Shown here: one piece after another, positions 25,916 through 35,245 of the stretch
Position numbering within the stretch: the first letter of the stretch is position 1
Layout: the number at the start of each line of letters is the position of its first letter
The notes under the pieces: model-generated
Told to the model about the DNA's origin: nothing
Database searches by the model: none
The model's input: the letters and a program-made list of their open reading frames with translations, nothing else
Program-made: the position numbers and the translations under genes
NCBI RefSeq assembly: GCF_030817595.1
Contig: NZ_JAUSZN010000001.1
Span: 132,001-196,000 of the forward strand
Origin: Neobacillus niacini
GTDB taxonomy: Bacteria; Bacillota; Bacilli; Bacillales; Cytobacillaceae
Direction of reading: 5' to 3'
DNA length: 64,000 bases

Positions 25916-26040
25916 TAATCTACATGAAAATTATTTAGTAGGAATACAAAAGCCTTATTTATATAAACCATCAAAATGAGGTTCTCTTGGATTTTACTCA
26001 CTACTCTTTAAATAAGATGACTTGTCCTTAATCGAGTAAC

Positions 26041-26293
26041 CAGTAAAATAATAACCGGAGATTTTCCGGTTAAATGCAAAATGGAGCTCGTTTCGGGTTA
26101 AATAAGCGGAGGATTTCCGCTTATGTAATGCAAAATCTCCCATTTTCAAATTTTTTGAGCTAATAGGCGGAATCTCTCCGTCTATTAAAGCTTTTTTTAA
26201 CAATAATTACAAATTAAGCGGAATTCTTCCGTCTATTTATCCTGCTCAGGTGCTTAATTTAACCTGCCCCCCTGACCGGTAAGTGCGGACCCT
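26041..26293. repeat. structured dispersed repeat, copy B
   Basis: Second copy of the element at 18011-18256, in the same orientation. It keeps the palindrome series (AACCGGAGATTTTCCGGTT, AAGCGGAGGATTTCCGCTT, TAGGCGGAATCTCTCCGTCT, AAGCGGAATTCTTCCGTCT) and the linkers GGAGCTCGTTTCGGG, GCTCAGGTGCTTAATTTAA and GGTAAGTGCGGA. Arm changes are often compensated, for example CCGG...CCGG here against CGG...CCG in copy A. The two copies bracket the ABC-2 and ssu operons. Confidence 0.8.
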
Positions 26294-26349
26294 ACTTAAT
26301 CATAGATCTTATGTCAATGTTAATGAAATTTCGTAGAAACCCATTATAT

Positions 26350-26380
26350 AAAGAAAAAGACGTATGCCAATTCATACGTC
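26350..26380 (-). terminator. terminator of the xylanase gene
   Basis: GACGTATG (26359-26366) pairs with CATACGTC (26373-26380). On the minus strand TTTTTCTTT follows. It lies 75 bases beyond the xylanase stop. Confidence 0.8.
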
Positions 26381-26455
26381 AATTCTTGTGTCTTTTTTAA
26401 AAGGAATTCTTTACGGAATTTGGCAGTAAACTTTAATTCTTTTTTAGTACATCAA

Positions 26456-27688
26456 TTAGATTGTAATCTGTACGGTTTCAGCTACTTTGTCTAGTTTAAA
26501 GCTGACTTTCTTATCTCCACAAACAAGATCATAATCACCTAGGAATCCTTCAAATGAAACCATTCCATTGTCATCTGTCTTACATTTCACATTTGTGGAC
26601 CAGTCACCTTTAATCAGTTTCTTCAATACTTCATAAGCTGGTTTTGGGCTATTATCTTTTCGGACAAATCCAGCTGGAGCACCAAGCCAGGCACCATCAT
26701 CACTGAAGGACCAGGTTGTAATGGCTTCTACCTGAGGATGTTTAAACAGAATCGAATACATTTCTTCCACTTCTTTTGCCTGTCGTTCTTCAAACTCTGG
26801 TGTAGATGGCCATTCAGGAATCTGATAGTCATTTAGGTCTTCTATATCAGAAGGCATAAGATGTCCGGATGTCAATGTATTTTCTGTAAAGTGCAGGGGA
26901 AGACCAAAGTGGGAGAAACGGTCTAGTACTTCTTCTAATTTCTCACGTCCCCAATATCCCTGATGCTGATGTGACTGAATGCCAATCGCATCAATGGAAA
27001 TACCAGCCTGCAGGCATCCATCAATTAAGATTTCATAGTTAATAGAAGTATTAAAGTCATTTAATAATAGTGTTGCACCATGATTAAATTCACGCGTTTT
27101 TGCAAACATTTCTTTTATAATGCCAACACGACCAAGGTCTTTAGAGATTCTTGTGATACCATTGTCATATTTATCAAAGATTGGCATAATCACAACTTCG
27201 TTGATCACATCCCACATATCGATTAATCCTTTGAAATCTGATACTTCTCGTTCAATTCTAGCAAACTGTGCTTTCAGAATCTCTTCATTACTCATATCTA
27301 AAAGCCATGGAGCCGTGACGGTGTGCCAGCAAAGAGGATGTCCTTTCACAGTTACATTTCTTTCTCTTAACCATTGAGCTGCAGCCTTTAATTCATTTGT
27401 ACGTGGTTTTCCTTTTTCAGGCTCGAAGGTTCCCCAATAGAAAGGCAGTGTTGCAGAGTTAAATACATCTAAGAATTTATCCAGTTTATCTTCTAAAAAT
27501 GCAAGTCTGTCTGCTGGTACATTTTTGTTTGCTACTTCGATTGCATCGAAAATACCGCAGCCAAATAAGAACTTATGATTTGTCAGATTAAGTGATACTT
27601 CCTTTCCTGTAACTGGATATCCTGCTGCATCGACAAGTTTGATGGTCTTGCTCGCCATTCGGTGTGCAAATTCATTTGTTTGTACCAT
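26456..27688 (-). CDS. GH10 endo-beta-1,4-xylanase, intracellular
   Basis: A 410-residue glycoside hydrolase family 10 enzyme without a signal peptide, so it acts on imported xylo-oligosaccharides. An N-terminal beta segment ends in FLFGCGIFDA. The TIM barrel follows, with WGTFEPEKG, KGHPLCWH, WDVINE (acid/base Glu) and HFTENTLTSG (nucleophile Glu). A ~50-residue C-terminal beta domain (DNGMVSFEGFLGDYDLVCG) completes it. GGAGGTAGGATA precedes ATG 27688. A cre-like operator lies inside its promoter, so it is probably subject to catabolite repression. Close in style to clostridial GH10 proteins, so it may have been acquired by transfer; that is an impression only. Confidence 0.9.
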   Translation of the reverse strand: MVQTNEFAHRMASKTIKLVDAAGYPVTGKEVSLNLTNHKFLFGCGIFDAIEVANKNVPADRLAFLEDKLDKFLDVFNSATLPFYWGTFEPEKGKPRTNELKAAAQWLRERNVTVKGHPLCWHTVTAPWLLDMSNEEILKAQFARIEREVSDFKGLIDMWDVINEVVIMPIFDKYDNGITRISKDLGRVGIIKEMFAKTREFNHGATLLLNDFNTSINYEILIDGCLQAGISIDAIGIQSHQHQGYWGREKLEEVLDRFSHFGLPLHFTENTLTSGHLMPSDIEDLNDYQIPEWPSTPEFEERQAKEVEEMYSILFKHPQVEAITTWSFSDDGAWLGAPAGFVRKDNSPKPAYEVLKKLIKGDWSTNVKCKTDDNGMVSFEGFLGDYDLVCGDKKVSFKLDKVAETVQITI

Positions 27689-27724
27689 TATCCTACCTCC
27701 ATATTCATACCGTTTCTCACAGTT

Positions 27725-27754
27725 CTATTAAAAGAAAACGCTTTCGTAATTCAA
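27725..27754 (-). promoter_or_regulatory. xylanase promoter with cre-like site
   Basis: On the minus strand TTGAAT (27754-27749) and TAATAG (27730-27725) are 18 bp apart. The element AGAAAACGCTTTCGTA (27734-27749) has the cre core AAACGCTTTC with mismatches at both ends and lies between the boxes, where CcpA would block RNA polymerase. The rest of the gap up to 28018 shows nothing else. Confidence 0.6.
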
Positions 27755-28018
27755 CAAAAGTTTATCAAACTTTGTATATCCAGTAAACTAACCATTATGC
27801 TCATCTATAGTTTTTAAAGTAAGTAGTTTAATAATTATGGTAGTTATAGAGAGGATCGCTAATTCAGCTATGATTATATGTTTCAGTTTGAAATAGTAAT
27901 TCAATGTAACTTCGATAGGTAATTAGAAAAGTGTCTGTAAAAACCGGTAAATTACTAACGAAAGGGAATTGCAGATAGTAAGCTTTTTCATAAAATGTTA
28001 TAACAATAGAATAGTATA

Positions 28019-28069
28019 TTGACAAGACATTGTGATGCTTTTACAATTGAAAATGATTATCAACTTCAA
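28019..28069 (+). promoter_or_regulatory. nik operon promoter with Fur box
   Basis: TTGACA (28019-28024), 17-bp spacer and TACAAT (28042-28047) form a near-consensus promoter. The palindromic TGAAAATGATTATCAACTTC begins at 28048, just after the -10 box. It fits the Fur consensus TGATAATNATTATCA closely and differs from the Zur consensus. Iron-replete cells should therefore repress the operon. Confidence 0.8.
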
Positions 28070-28084
28070 TTGGGAGGCAACTAT

Positions 28085-29707
28085 ATGTTTTATACGATAA
28101 GTCGTCGGAATATTTTATTAACATCTATCTTTATTTTCTTATTATCATCAATGTTACTTGGGTGTACAAATGCTAGTGATGAAGCTTCAACGTCTAAGGA
28201 CGATAATGAAAACATGCTCACAATCGCATGGCCGAGGGATGTTGGCGCAATGAATCCACATGTTTACAATCCTTCACAATTATTTGCTCAGTCAATGGTG
28301 TATGAACCGTTGGTAAGCTACGGGACAGGCGGAGAGCTAAAACCGAATCTAGCAGAGTCTTGGGAAATTTCAACCGACGGAAAAGTATATACCTTCCATT
28401 TACGTCAAAATGTGAAATTTTCCGATGGAACAAGCTTTAATGCAGATATAGTGAAAAAGAATTTTGATACAGTATTGAATCATATGGAATTACATAGTTG
28501 GTTAGGATTTCTTTCGAAAATAGCTAGTACGGAGGTAATCGACGAATTTACGTTTAAAATGACATTAACGGAAGCCTATTATCCAACCATTCAGGAGTTA
28601 GCTGTTGTTCGACCAGTTCGTATGTTAGGTGAAGCGGGATTCCCTGCAGATGGTGATACCTCCAAAGGTGTCGAAAAAGCGGTTGGTTCTGGTCCTTGGA
28701 TTTTGGATGAGTATAAACAAGATGAATATGCAATTTTCACACGAAATGAAAATTATTGGGGTGAGCTTCCAAAAGTAGAAAAAATTAAAGTGAAAGTCAT
28801 TCCTGATGCGGAAACGAGAGTACTAGCGTTTGAAAAAGGTGAGCTGGACTTAATTTATGGAGAAGGTGTGATCAGTTTAGACGCTTTCAAACAATTGGAA
28901 TCTACTGGTAAATATGAAACTACCATTTCTGATCCAGTTGCTACGAGGCAGCTTGTTTTAAATACAACGAGAGAAACGCTTTCCGATGAACGTGTTCGCC
29001 AAGCATTACATTATGGATTTAATAAGGAAGCAATGGTAAAAGGAATCACTTCTGGACTAGAAGAATCAGCAGATTTTATTCTACCGACAAACTTGCCTTA
29101 CACTTCCGATATTGATGTTGAGTCCATTGACTATGATGTTAAAAAAGCAGAAGCGTTATTAGACGAAGCGGGCTGGATACTTCCTAAGGGGAAAAGTGTT
29201 CGTGAAAAAGATGGAAAGCCGCTTGAAGTAGAGATGATGTACGATTCAGCTGAATCTATTCAAAAAGCAATGGCAGAAACCCTCCAATCAGAATGGGCAG
29301 CCATTGGTGTAAAATTAAATATTGTTGGAGTGGAGCTTGCCGTTCAAGTTCAAAGATTTAAAGATAATGAATTTGAGATTAATTTCTTTAGTAACTATGG
29401 TGCTCCATATGATCCGCATACATTTATTAACATAGTGGCAAAAGAAGGCTTTGGATTTAATGAAGCCATTTCAGCTTATCCGAACAAAGCGGAAATACTC
29501 AAACAAATCGCACTGATTCCGCAGACAACAGACGAAGCAGAACGTCAACAGCTTTACACATCTGTTTTAACATCACTGCAAGATCAGGGAGCCATTCTTC
29601 CTATCTCTTATATTAAGAAAACAGCAATTTATCAAAAAGATGTCACGAACTTCAATTTCTCTGCGAATCGTGACGAAAATCCATTCACAGGAATTAGCAT
29701 CAAGTAG
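28085..29707 (+). CDS. nikA: nickel/metallophore ABC transporter substrate-binding protein, NikA-like
   Basis: A 540-residue lipoprotein (lipobox MLLGC) of the oligopeptide/nickel-binding family. It follows Escherichia coli NikA closely: LTIAWPRDVGAMNPHVYNPS, QSMVYEPLVSYG, AYYPTIQELAVVRPVRMLG, GSGPWILDEYKQ and NENYWGELP. It presumably binds nickel or another metal as a complex with a small chelator outside the cell. GGGAGGC precedes ATG 28085; in-frame sequence upstream overlaps the promoter and Fur box and cannot be coding. It heads nikABCDE. A Fur box makes iron control likely, more like the staphylopine Cnt system than NikR control. Confidence 0.88.
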   Translation: MFYTISRRNILLTSIFIFLLSSMLLGCTNASDEASTSKDDNENMLTIAWPRDVGAMNPHVYNPSQLFAQSMVYEPLVSYGTGGELKPNLAESWEISTDGKVYTFHLRQNVKFSDGTSFNADIVKKNFDTVLNHMELHSWLGFLSKIASTEVIDEFTFKMTLTEAYYPTIQELAVVRPVRMLGEAGFPADGDTSKGVEKAVGSGPWILDEYKQDEYAIFTRNENYWGELPKVEKIKVKVIPDAETRVLAFEKGELDLIYGEGVISLDAFKQLESTGKYETTISDPVATRQLVLNTTRETLSDERVRQALHYGFNKEAMVKGITSGLEESADFILPTNLPYTSDIDVESIDYDVKKAEALLDEAGWILPKGKSVREKDGKPLEVEMMYDSAESIQKAMAETLQSEWAAIGVKLNIVGVELAVQVQRFKDNEFEINFFSNYGAPYDPHTFINIVAKEGFGFNEAISAYPNKAEILKQIALIPQTTDEAERQQLYTSVLTSLQDQGAILPISYIKKTAIYQKDVTNFNFSANRDENPFTGISIK

Positions 29708-29727
29708 TAAGCAGGTAGGAGGCTATT

Positions 29728-30672
29728 ATGGGCACTTATATAATAAAACGAATAATGTCCATTATCCCGGTTTTTCTTTTGGCCGCACTTCTAACGACTG
29801 GGATGATTCACCTTTCACCAGTGGATCCGGCCGAGGCTTATTTAACAGCAGCTCATATTGAACAGACTGATGAAATTTTGGCCCAGAAAAGACATGAGTT
29901 TGGTTTAGATCAACCATTCTTTATGCAATATGTAAACACTATTATGAAGATATGCCAACTTGATTTTGGCATATCTTATGTTTCGAATAAGCCTGTTTGG
30001 GACGAGGTTATATACCGAATACCAGCGACCCTCCAGTTAGCTCTTGGGAGTTTATTCCTAGCAGTGCTCGTCAGTGTCCCTCTTGGTTTTTTTGCAGGAG
30101 TAAAGAAAAACAGTGCGATTGATCATTTTAGTCGATTACTCTCCTTTTTCGGGGCATCTATTCCTTCTTTTTGGCTGGGTTATATATTGATTTTTTTCTT
30201 TTCTGTCAAATTGGATCATTTCCCGGTCGAGGGGATTGGAACATGGCAGCATCTTGTTCTGCCTTCCGTTACACTCGCGCTTCCTTTGATTGCGATGTAC
30301 ACAAGATTATTGCGTACAAGCATTCTTGAGAACTTACAAGAGCCTTATGTGCTATTCGCGAGGACAAGGGGGATTCAAGAAAAAACGATTATGGCCAAGC
30401 ATATCTTAAGGCTTGCGATTTCCCCAATGATTACTGGTCTGGGGATGAATCTTGGGAAACTTCTGACTGGAACGATTATCGTGGAGACCGTTTTTTCTTG
30501 GCCTGGGTTTGGCCGTTATTTTATTGAAGCGATTTTTAATCGGGACATACCTATCATTCAATGCTATGTACTGATAGCCGCTAGTCTATTTATCCTTAGC
30601 AACCTATTGGTGGATCTGATTCAAATGTATATTGACCCGCGCATATCTAGGAAGGAAGGGCAACAACGATGA
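29728..30672 (+). CDS. nikB: nickel-type ABC transporter permease NikB
   Basis: A 314-residue DppB/NikB-type permease with six helices. It opens MGTYIIKRIMSIIPVFLLAA and holds the coupling loop REPYVLFARTRGIQEKTIMA-like segment (LQEPYVLFARTRG) and GTIIVETVFSWPGFGRYFIE. TAGGAGGC precedes ATG 29728, 20 bases after nikA. Its stop overlaps the start of nikC (ATGA at 30669-30672). Confidence 0.9.
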   Translation: MGTYIIKRIMSIIPVFLLAALLTTGMIHLSPVDPAEAYLTAAHIEQTDEILAQKRHEFGLDQPFFMQYVNTIMKICQLDFGISYVSNKPVWDEVIYRIPATLQLALGSLFLAVLVSVPLGFFAGVKKNSAIDHFSRLLSFFGASIPSFWLGYILIFFFSVKLDHFPVEGIGTWQHLVLPSVTLALPLIAMYTRLLRTSILENLQEPYVLFARTRGIQEKTIMAKHILRLAISPMITGLGMNLGKLLTGTIIVETVFSWPGFGRYFIEAIFNRDIPIIQCYVLIAASLFILSNLLVDLIQMYIDPRISRKEGQQR

Positions 30673-31502
30673 TAACCAGTATACGCAGGATCTTTATAAG
30701 TCAAAAAGTGATTCCGATATGTTCCGTTATATTAGGAATTCTTTTCATCATTACGATGTTGGCTCCCTGGATTGCTCCCAATGATCCGATTGCGGTCAAT
30801 TTAGCTTTTAAACTACAGCCGCCTTCCTGGGAATTCCCATTAGGAACTGATCATTTGGGAAGATGTAACTTATCACGCCTTTTATATGGGGGAAGAATAT
30901 CTTTAGGTTTCGCTATGCTTATTTTCATTTCATCTTTAACGATTGGTTTAATGATTGGAACCTTTTCCGGATATAAGGGCGGCTTTGTGGATCAGGTTTT
31001 GATGAGATTTTGTGATGGTGTGATGGCTTTTCCTAGTCTTATCCTTATACTTGGACTGGTTGGTATTTTCGGTCCTGGGCTACCGCAGGTCATTTTAGCG
31101 CTGATGCTTGTGCAATGGGTCTATTATGCGAGAATGTTCCGAGGAATGGTTCTTAGTCTGAAAGAACAGAACTTTATTGCTGCTGCGAAAATAAGCGGCT
31201 CGTCTCAATGGAAGATTATTAGAAATCATATTGTCCCAAATGTACTTCCTCCGCTAGTCGTCATGGGCACATTAGAAATGGGTTGGGCCATTATGGATAT
31301 ATCCGCCATGTCGTTTCTAGGATTAGGAGTACAACCGCCTACTCCTGAATGGGGAGCGATGATCCACGAAGGAAAGTCGTATATTCGGACGAATCCAGAA
31401 TTAATGCTTTATCCAGGTCTTATGATTATGCTCGTGATTGTGACATTCAATTTATTGGGCGAAGCGTTATCCGAACGTTACGGTGTTAAACGTCGATCTT
31501 AA
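30669..31502 (+). CDS. nikC: nickel-type ABC transporter permease NikC
   Basis: A 277-residue DppC/NikC-type permease. The family markers are PLGTDHLGRCNLSRLLYGGR near the N-terminus, the coupling loop REQNFIAAAKISGSS-like segment (KEQNFIAAAKISG) and SFLGLGVQPPTPEWGAMI near the C-terminus. Translation is coupled to nikB by a 4-base overlap and its last codons overlap the leader of nikD. With NikB it forms the membrane channel. Confidence 0.9.
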   Translation: MITSIRRIFISQKVIPICSVILGILFIITMLAPWIAPNDPIAVNLAFKLQPPSWEFPLGTDHLGRCNLSRLLYGGRISLGFAMLIFISSLTIGLMIGTFSGYKGGFVDQVLMRFCDGVMAFPSLILILGLVGIFGPGLPQVILALMLVQWVYYARMFRGMVLSLKEQNFIAAAKISGSSQWKIIRNHIVPNVLPPLVVMGTLEMGWAIMDISAMSFLGLGVQPPTPEWGAMIHEGKSYIRTNPELMLYPGLMIMLVIVTFNLLGEALSERYGVKRRS

Positions 31503-31515
31503 AAAAGGAATGAGA

Positions 31516-32346
31516 ATGTTGGGTACAGAACAGTCGAATGTGTTACAAGTAAGCGATTTACACGTACAGGTAAAAACAAAACATGGTGCTACCACACTTG
31601 TTGCGGATATCAATTTAGAACTAAAGCGTGGGAAGGTACTTGGGATTGTCGGGGAAAGTGGATGCGGTAAAACTGTTACGAGTATGTCGATACTTCAGCT
31701 TCTCAATCGGAAAACGACCACGATTAAAGGCAGTATCGAATTACTTGGACGTGAATTGAATGGTTTAGGTGAGAAAGAAATGCGTGAGATCCGTGGCAAG
31801 GATATCGCCTTTATTATGCAAAATCCGATGAATGCTTTTACGCCTGTTTTTACGATTGGTCATCAATTTATTGAAACCATACGTTCACACACAAAATGGA
31901 ATAAAAAACAAGCAACAGAGCTGGCGATTGAGGCAATGCATAATGTCAATTTACCAGATCCTGTTAAACTATTAAAAAACTATCCTTTTCAATTGAGCGG
32001 CGGTATGCTTCAACGGGTCATGATTGCCATTGCAGCATGCTTACATCCAGCAGTTATTATTGCCGATGAACCAACAACTGCACTTGATGTAAATAATCAA
32101 AAGAAAGTGCTGTACCACCTAGATAAAATTCGCTCTGAATATGGATCTGCCATATTATTAATCTCCCATGATCTTGGGGTCATTTCCGAAATGGCAGATG
32201 AAGTTGCTGTTATGCAGAATGGCCGAATCGTAGAAAAAGCGGATGTGTTCCAACTATTTGATCAGCCCCAGCATGAGTATACAAAAAAACTATTAAATGC
32301 ACGCTCAACATTACATTCAGATGAATCTGTCATTCATTTGGCTTGA
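31516..32346 (+). CDS. nikD: nickel-type ABC transporter ATPase NikD
   Basis: A 276-residue ATPase of the DppD/NikD type. Walker A GESGCGKT, signature QLSGGMLQRVMIAIA, Walker B VIIADEPTTALD, switch His in ISHDLGVIS. ATG 31516 is chosen because AAAAAAGGA ends six to seven bases upstream; in-frame codons back to 31483 would overlap the nikC end. It pairs with NikE as a heterodimer. Confidence 0.88.
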   Translation: MLGTEQSNVLQVSDLHVQVKTKHGATTLVADINLELKRGKVLGIVGESGCGKTVTSMSILQLLNRKTTTIKGSIELLGRELNGLGEKEMREIRGKDIAFIMQNPMNAFTPVFTIGHQFIETIRSHTKWNKKQATELAIEAMHNVNLPDPVKLLKNYPFQLSGGMLQRVMIAIAACLHPAVIIADEPTTALDVNNQKKVLYHLDKIRSEYGSAILLISHDLGVISEMADEVAVMQNGRIVEKADVFQLFDQPQHEYTKKLLNARSTLHSDESVIHLA

Positions 32347-32372
32347 CCTAGGCATCTATAAGGGGTGGAAAA

Positions 32373-33182
32373 GTGAGTTTATTACAAATAAATGAAGTAA
32401 CTCATAGCTATGGATCCCGAACGGTTTTCAACTGGAAAGACCGCTCAAAAAATATACTTTCCGACATTTCTCTCTCTATTGAGGAAGGTACCTGTTTAGG
32501 ATTGCTTGGTTCGAGTGGTGCCGGTAAAAGTACCTTAGGAAGAGTGATTCTTGGTCTGGAACGACCGCAATATGGACAGGTTTTGTTTCAAGGGCATGAT
32601 ATTTATACCGCAGATAAGCAAATCCGTCAAAAAATTCGTCGTGATCTTCAGGCTGTCTTTCAGGACTCATACTCATCGGTCAATCCTCGAATGACGGCCG
32701 AACGAATTATTGCAGAGCCGCTAGAAAACTATGAAAAGCTAACCGTTGCTGAGCAAAAACGAACCGTTATTGAATTATTAGAAAGAGTAGGGTTAAGTGA
32801 AGCGGACTTAAAAAAATATCCAAATCAATTTAGCGGTGGTCAATTGCAAAGGATTAATATTGCAAGAGCCATCTCATTAAAGCCGAAGCTGATAGTCCTA
32901 GACGAATCTGTCAGTAGTCTAGATATGGTGACTCAAACCCTAATTTTAGAATTACTGAAGGAGTTAAAAGCAAACTTCGGATTATCCTATCTCTTTATTA
33001 CGCATGATATTAAAGCTGCCTATACAATTAGTGATCGATTAGGTGTACTAGAAAAAGGAAAATTGGTCGAGCTTTACGATGAAAAGAAACAGTTTTTTAC
33101 TTCAGAACATCCTGTAGCAAATGAGTTGAGAGATTCAATGCTGGCAGAGCACCCACGTTTTCGTTCGGTTAGACGCGCTTAA
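32373..33182 (+). CDS. nikE: nickel-type ABC transporter ATPase NikE
   Basis: A 269-residue ATPase of the DppF/NikE type. Walker A GSSGAGKST, signature QFSGGQLQRINIARA, Walker B LIVLDESVSSLD and switch His in ITHDIKAAY. Start is GTG 32373 after AAGGGGTGG. It is the last gene of the transporter; a terminator follows before the MATE gene, so MATE expression may be separate or by read-through. Confidence 0.88.
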   Translation: MSLLQINEVTHSYGSRTVFNWKDRSKNILSDISLSIEEGTCLGLLGSSGAGKSTLGRVILGLERPQYGQVLFQGHDIYTADKQIRQKIRRDLQAVFQDSYSSVNPRMTAERIIAEPLENYEKLTVAEQKRTVIELLERVGLSEADLKKYPNQFSGGQLQRINIARAISLKPKLIVLDESVSSLDMVTQTLILELLKELKANFGLSYLFITHDIKAAYTISDRLGVLEKGKLVELYDEKKQFFTSEHPVANELRDSMLAEHPRFRSVRRA

Positions 33183-33199
33183 GTAAAAATTTTTGGAAT

Positions 33200-33237
33200 G
33201 CCTCGATTTCATTTCTAAAATCGGGGCTATTGTTTTG
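33200..33237 (+). terminator. terminator between nikE and the MATE gene
   Basis: GCCTCGATTT (33200-33209) pairs with AAATCGGGGC (33218-33227), with one G-T pair, followed by TATTGTTTTG. It starts 18 bases after the nikE stop. The T tract is imperfect, so leaky termination is likely. Confidence 0.7.
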
Positions 33238-33267
33238 ATTAGTAATGATAGAAGGAGGAACTTCCTA

Positions 33268-34584
33268 ATGAATCATCGTGCGTACCTAGCATTGGCGATT
33301 CCCCTGACGATTTCGACCATGACAACGCCCTTGTTAGGTGCTGTAGATACAGCCGTTGTGGGGCAGCTTCCCGATTCGGCATATATTGGAGGAGTTGCAG
33401 TAGGGACTCTTATATTTAATACTTTGTATTGGGTATTCGGGTTTTTACGGGTTAGCACATCTGCTTTTGCTGCACAAGCGAGCGGGGCAAGTGATCCTGC
33501 TCAAGGAATACTTTCTTTAGCTCGTCCATTCCTTTTAGCTGTTGTAGTTGGGGTGTGTTTTATTCTCTTGCAATGGCCGATTGAATATGGTGCGTTAATC
33601 TTGTTTTCCTCAGATTCTGATGTCACTAAGTTTGCGGCTGAATATTTTCGAATTAGAATTTGGGGAGCACCCTTTACATTGATGAATTATGTTATCCTCG
33701 GCTGGTTAATGGGGATGGCTAAGATTAAAGAATCATTATTATTACAAGTATTAATGAATGTTTTGAATATGATTTTGGCCATTCTTTTTGTCCATGTATT
33801 TACATTTGCTGTCAAAGGGGTAGCTGCTGCTGCTTTGATTGCTGAAGTGACAGCCTTTATATTGGGGTTACTCATTATTATGAAAGCATCTCCATTTAAA
33901 TGGAGATTACCATCCTTTCAAGAACTAGTAGACACACAGTCTATGAAAAAGATGTTTAACGTTAACAAGGATTTGTTCATTCGAACGATTTGTTTATTAG
34001 TCGTTATTAATATGTTTACAGCAAAAGGTGCTTCCTTTGGTACAGACTTACTTGCTGCAAATGCTGTGCTTTTTCAAATACATTATATCATGGCTTATTT
34101 CTTCGAGGGGTTCGCCAATGCCACGAGTATTCTCGTCGGCAAAGCGGTAGGAGCAAGCGACAAGGAATTATATAAAAAAACACTTACATTATCAAAGCAA
34201 TGGTCAGTGATTACAGCTGTTGTAATAGCGAGTGTATATGGATTATTTCAAGAACAAATCATCTCTCTTTTTACCAATCTACCACGTGTACTTGAACTTT
34301 CAACGACGTATGGAACATGGCTTATCCTTTACCCGTTTGCTGCGTGTTTTGGCCTTGTCATATATGGTGCCTTCACCGGAGCAACAGAAATAGCTCCCGT
34401 TCGCAACTCCATGTTTTACGCAATGATTGTCTATATCCTTATACAAATTACGGCAACACCTATCTGGCATAATCATGGCTTATGGCTGGCTTTCATTGTT
34501 TACACGATTGGGCGATCTGGATTCCTAGTCATGTATACTCCTAGATTAAATAAAAAAATGTTATATGTAATGAAAGGAATCTGA
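33268..34584 (+). CDS. MATE-family efflux transporter
   Basis: A 438-residue MATE transporter with 12 helices. NHRAYLALAIPLTISTMTTP opens it, VDTAVVGQLPDSAYIGGVAV and FGFLRVSTSAFAAQASGASD are the usual N-lobe motifs. The C-lobe repeats them in ANAVLFQIHYIMAYFFEGFA. GAAGGAGGAACTTCCTA precedes ATG 33268; upstream in-frame sequence crosses the terminator. It follows the Fur-boxed nik operon, so export of the chelator used for metal uptake is an attractive but untested idea. Generic drug export is the alternative. Confidence 0.88.
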   Translation: MNHRAYLALAIPLTISTMTTPLLGAVDTAVVGQLPDSAYIGGVAVGTLIFNTLYWVFGFLRVSTSAFAAQASGASDPAQGILSLARPFLLAVVVGVCFILLQWPIEYGALILFSSDSDVTKFAAEYFRIRIWGAPFTLMNYVILGWLMGMAKIKESLLLQVLMNVLNMILAILFVHVFTFAVKGVAAAALIAEVTAFILGLLIIMKASPFKWRLPSFQELVDTQSMKKMFNVNKDLFIRTICLLVVINMFTAKGASFGTDLLAANAVLFQIHYIMAYFFEGFANATSILVGKAVGASDKELYKKTLTLSKQWSVITAVVIASVYGLFQEQIISLFTNLPRVLELSTTYGTWLILYPFAACFGLVIYGAFTGATEIAPVRNSMFYAMIVYILIQITATPIWHNHGLWLAFIVYTIGRSGFLVMYTPRLNKKMLYVMKGI

Positions 34585-34679
34585 AAGTTTGTGCTTACAC
34601 TATAAGTTTTATTAGAACTTTCTATTTATTTTGTATATAATTGTGTGATATTATTTTTAAAAAAAGAAGAGGTTATCAT

Positions 34680-35201
34680 ATGAATTCACTATTCGCACCG
34701 ACAGAATCAACGAAAACAAAAACAATCGTCATCAATTCTCTTTTCATCGCATTAACCCTTGTAGCTACGATGTTCATCAACATTAAGCTCCCAATCATGG
34801 GGAACGGAGGACTCATCCATCTCGGTAACGTACCTCTTTTTATAGCAGCCATTGTTTACGGTAAAAAAACAGGGGCAGTAGCAGGTGCGTTCGGTATGGG
34901 CTTATTCGATCTTCTCTCTGGCTGGGCACTTTGGGCACCATTTACTTTTATCATTGTAGGCGCAATGGGCTACGTAGTCGGACTTATCTCCGAAAAAGTA
35001 CCGGGGAAAAGGATGTTTGTTAACACGTTAGCCGTTGCTACTGCACTCATTATTAAAGTGGTTGGCTATTATTTTACAGAAGTGCTCCTTTATGGCAACT
35101 GGATACAGCCATTCGGTTCCATCCCTGGAAACATCATGCAGGTCGCGATTGCTGGTATAATCGTAATACCTCTTGTAGGACGCTTAAAGAAAAGAGCTTG
35201 A
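34680..35201 (+). CDS. ECF transporter S component
   Basis: A 173-residue membrane protein with about five to six helices, an energy-coupling factor S (substrate-capture) component. INSLFIALTLVATMFINIKL gives helix 1 and the family A-x-x-x-A-type contact region. GGLIHLGNVPLFIAAIVYG and GAVAGAFGMGLFDLLSGWA are typical. GAAGAGGTTATCAT precedes ATG 34680. Substrate is not evident; no riboswitch is present in the 95-base gap before it. It would use the chromosomal EcfAA'T module. It lies between MATE and a broken nuclease gene. Confidence 0.82.
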   Translation: MNSLFAPTESTKTKTIVINSLFIALTLVATMFINIKLPIMGNGGLIHLGNVPLFIAAIVYGKKTGAVAGAFGMGLFDLLSGWALWAPFTFIIVGAMGYVVGLISEKVPGKRMFVNTLAVATALIIKVVGYYFTEVLLYGNWIQPFGSIPGNIMQVAIAGIIVIPLVGRLKKRA

Positions 35202-35245
35202 TTGGTACAGGGCGGGTTGTTCGTCCCCAGTATTATAGAAATAGA

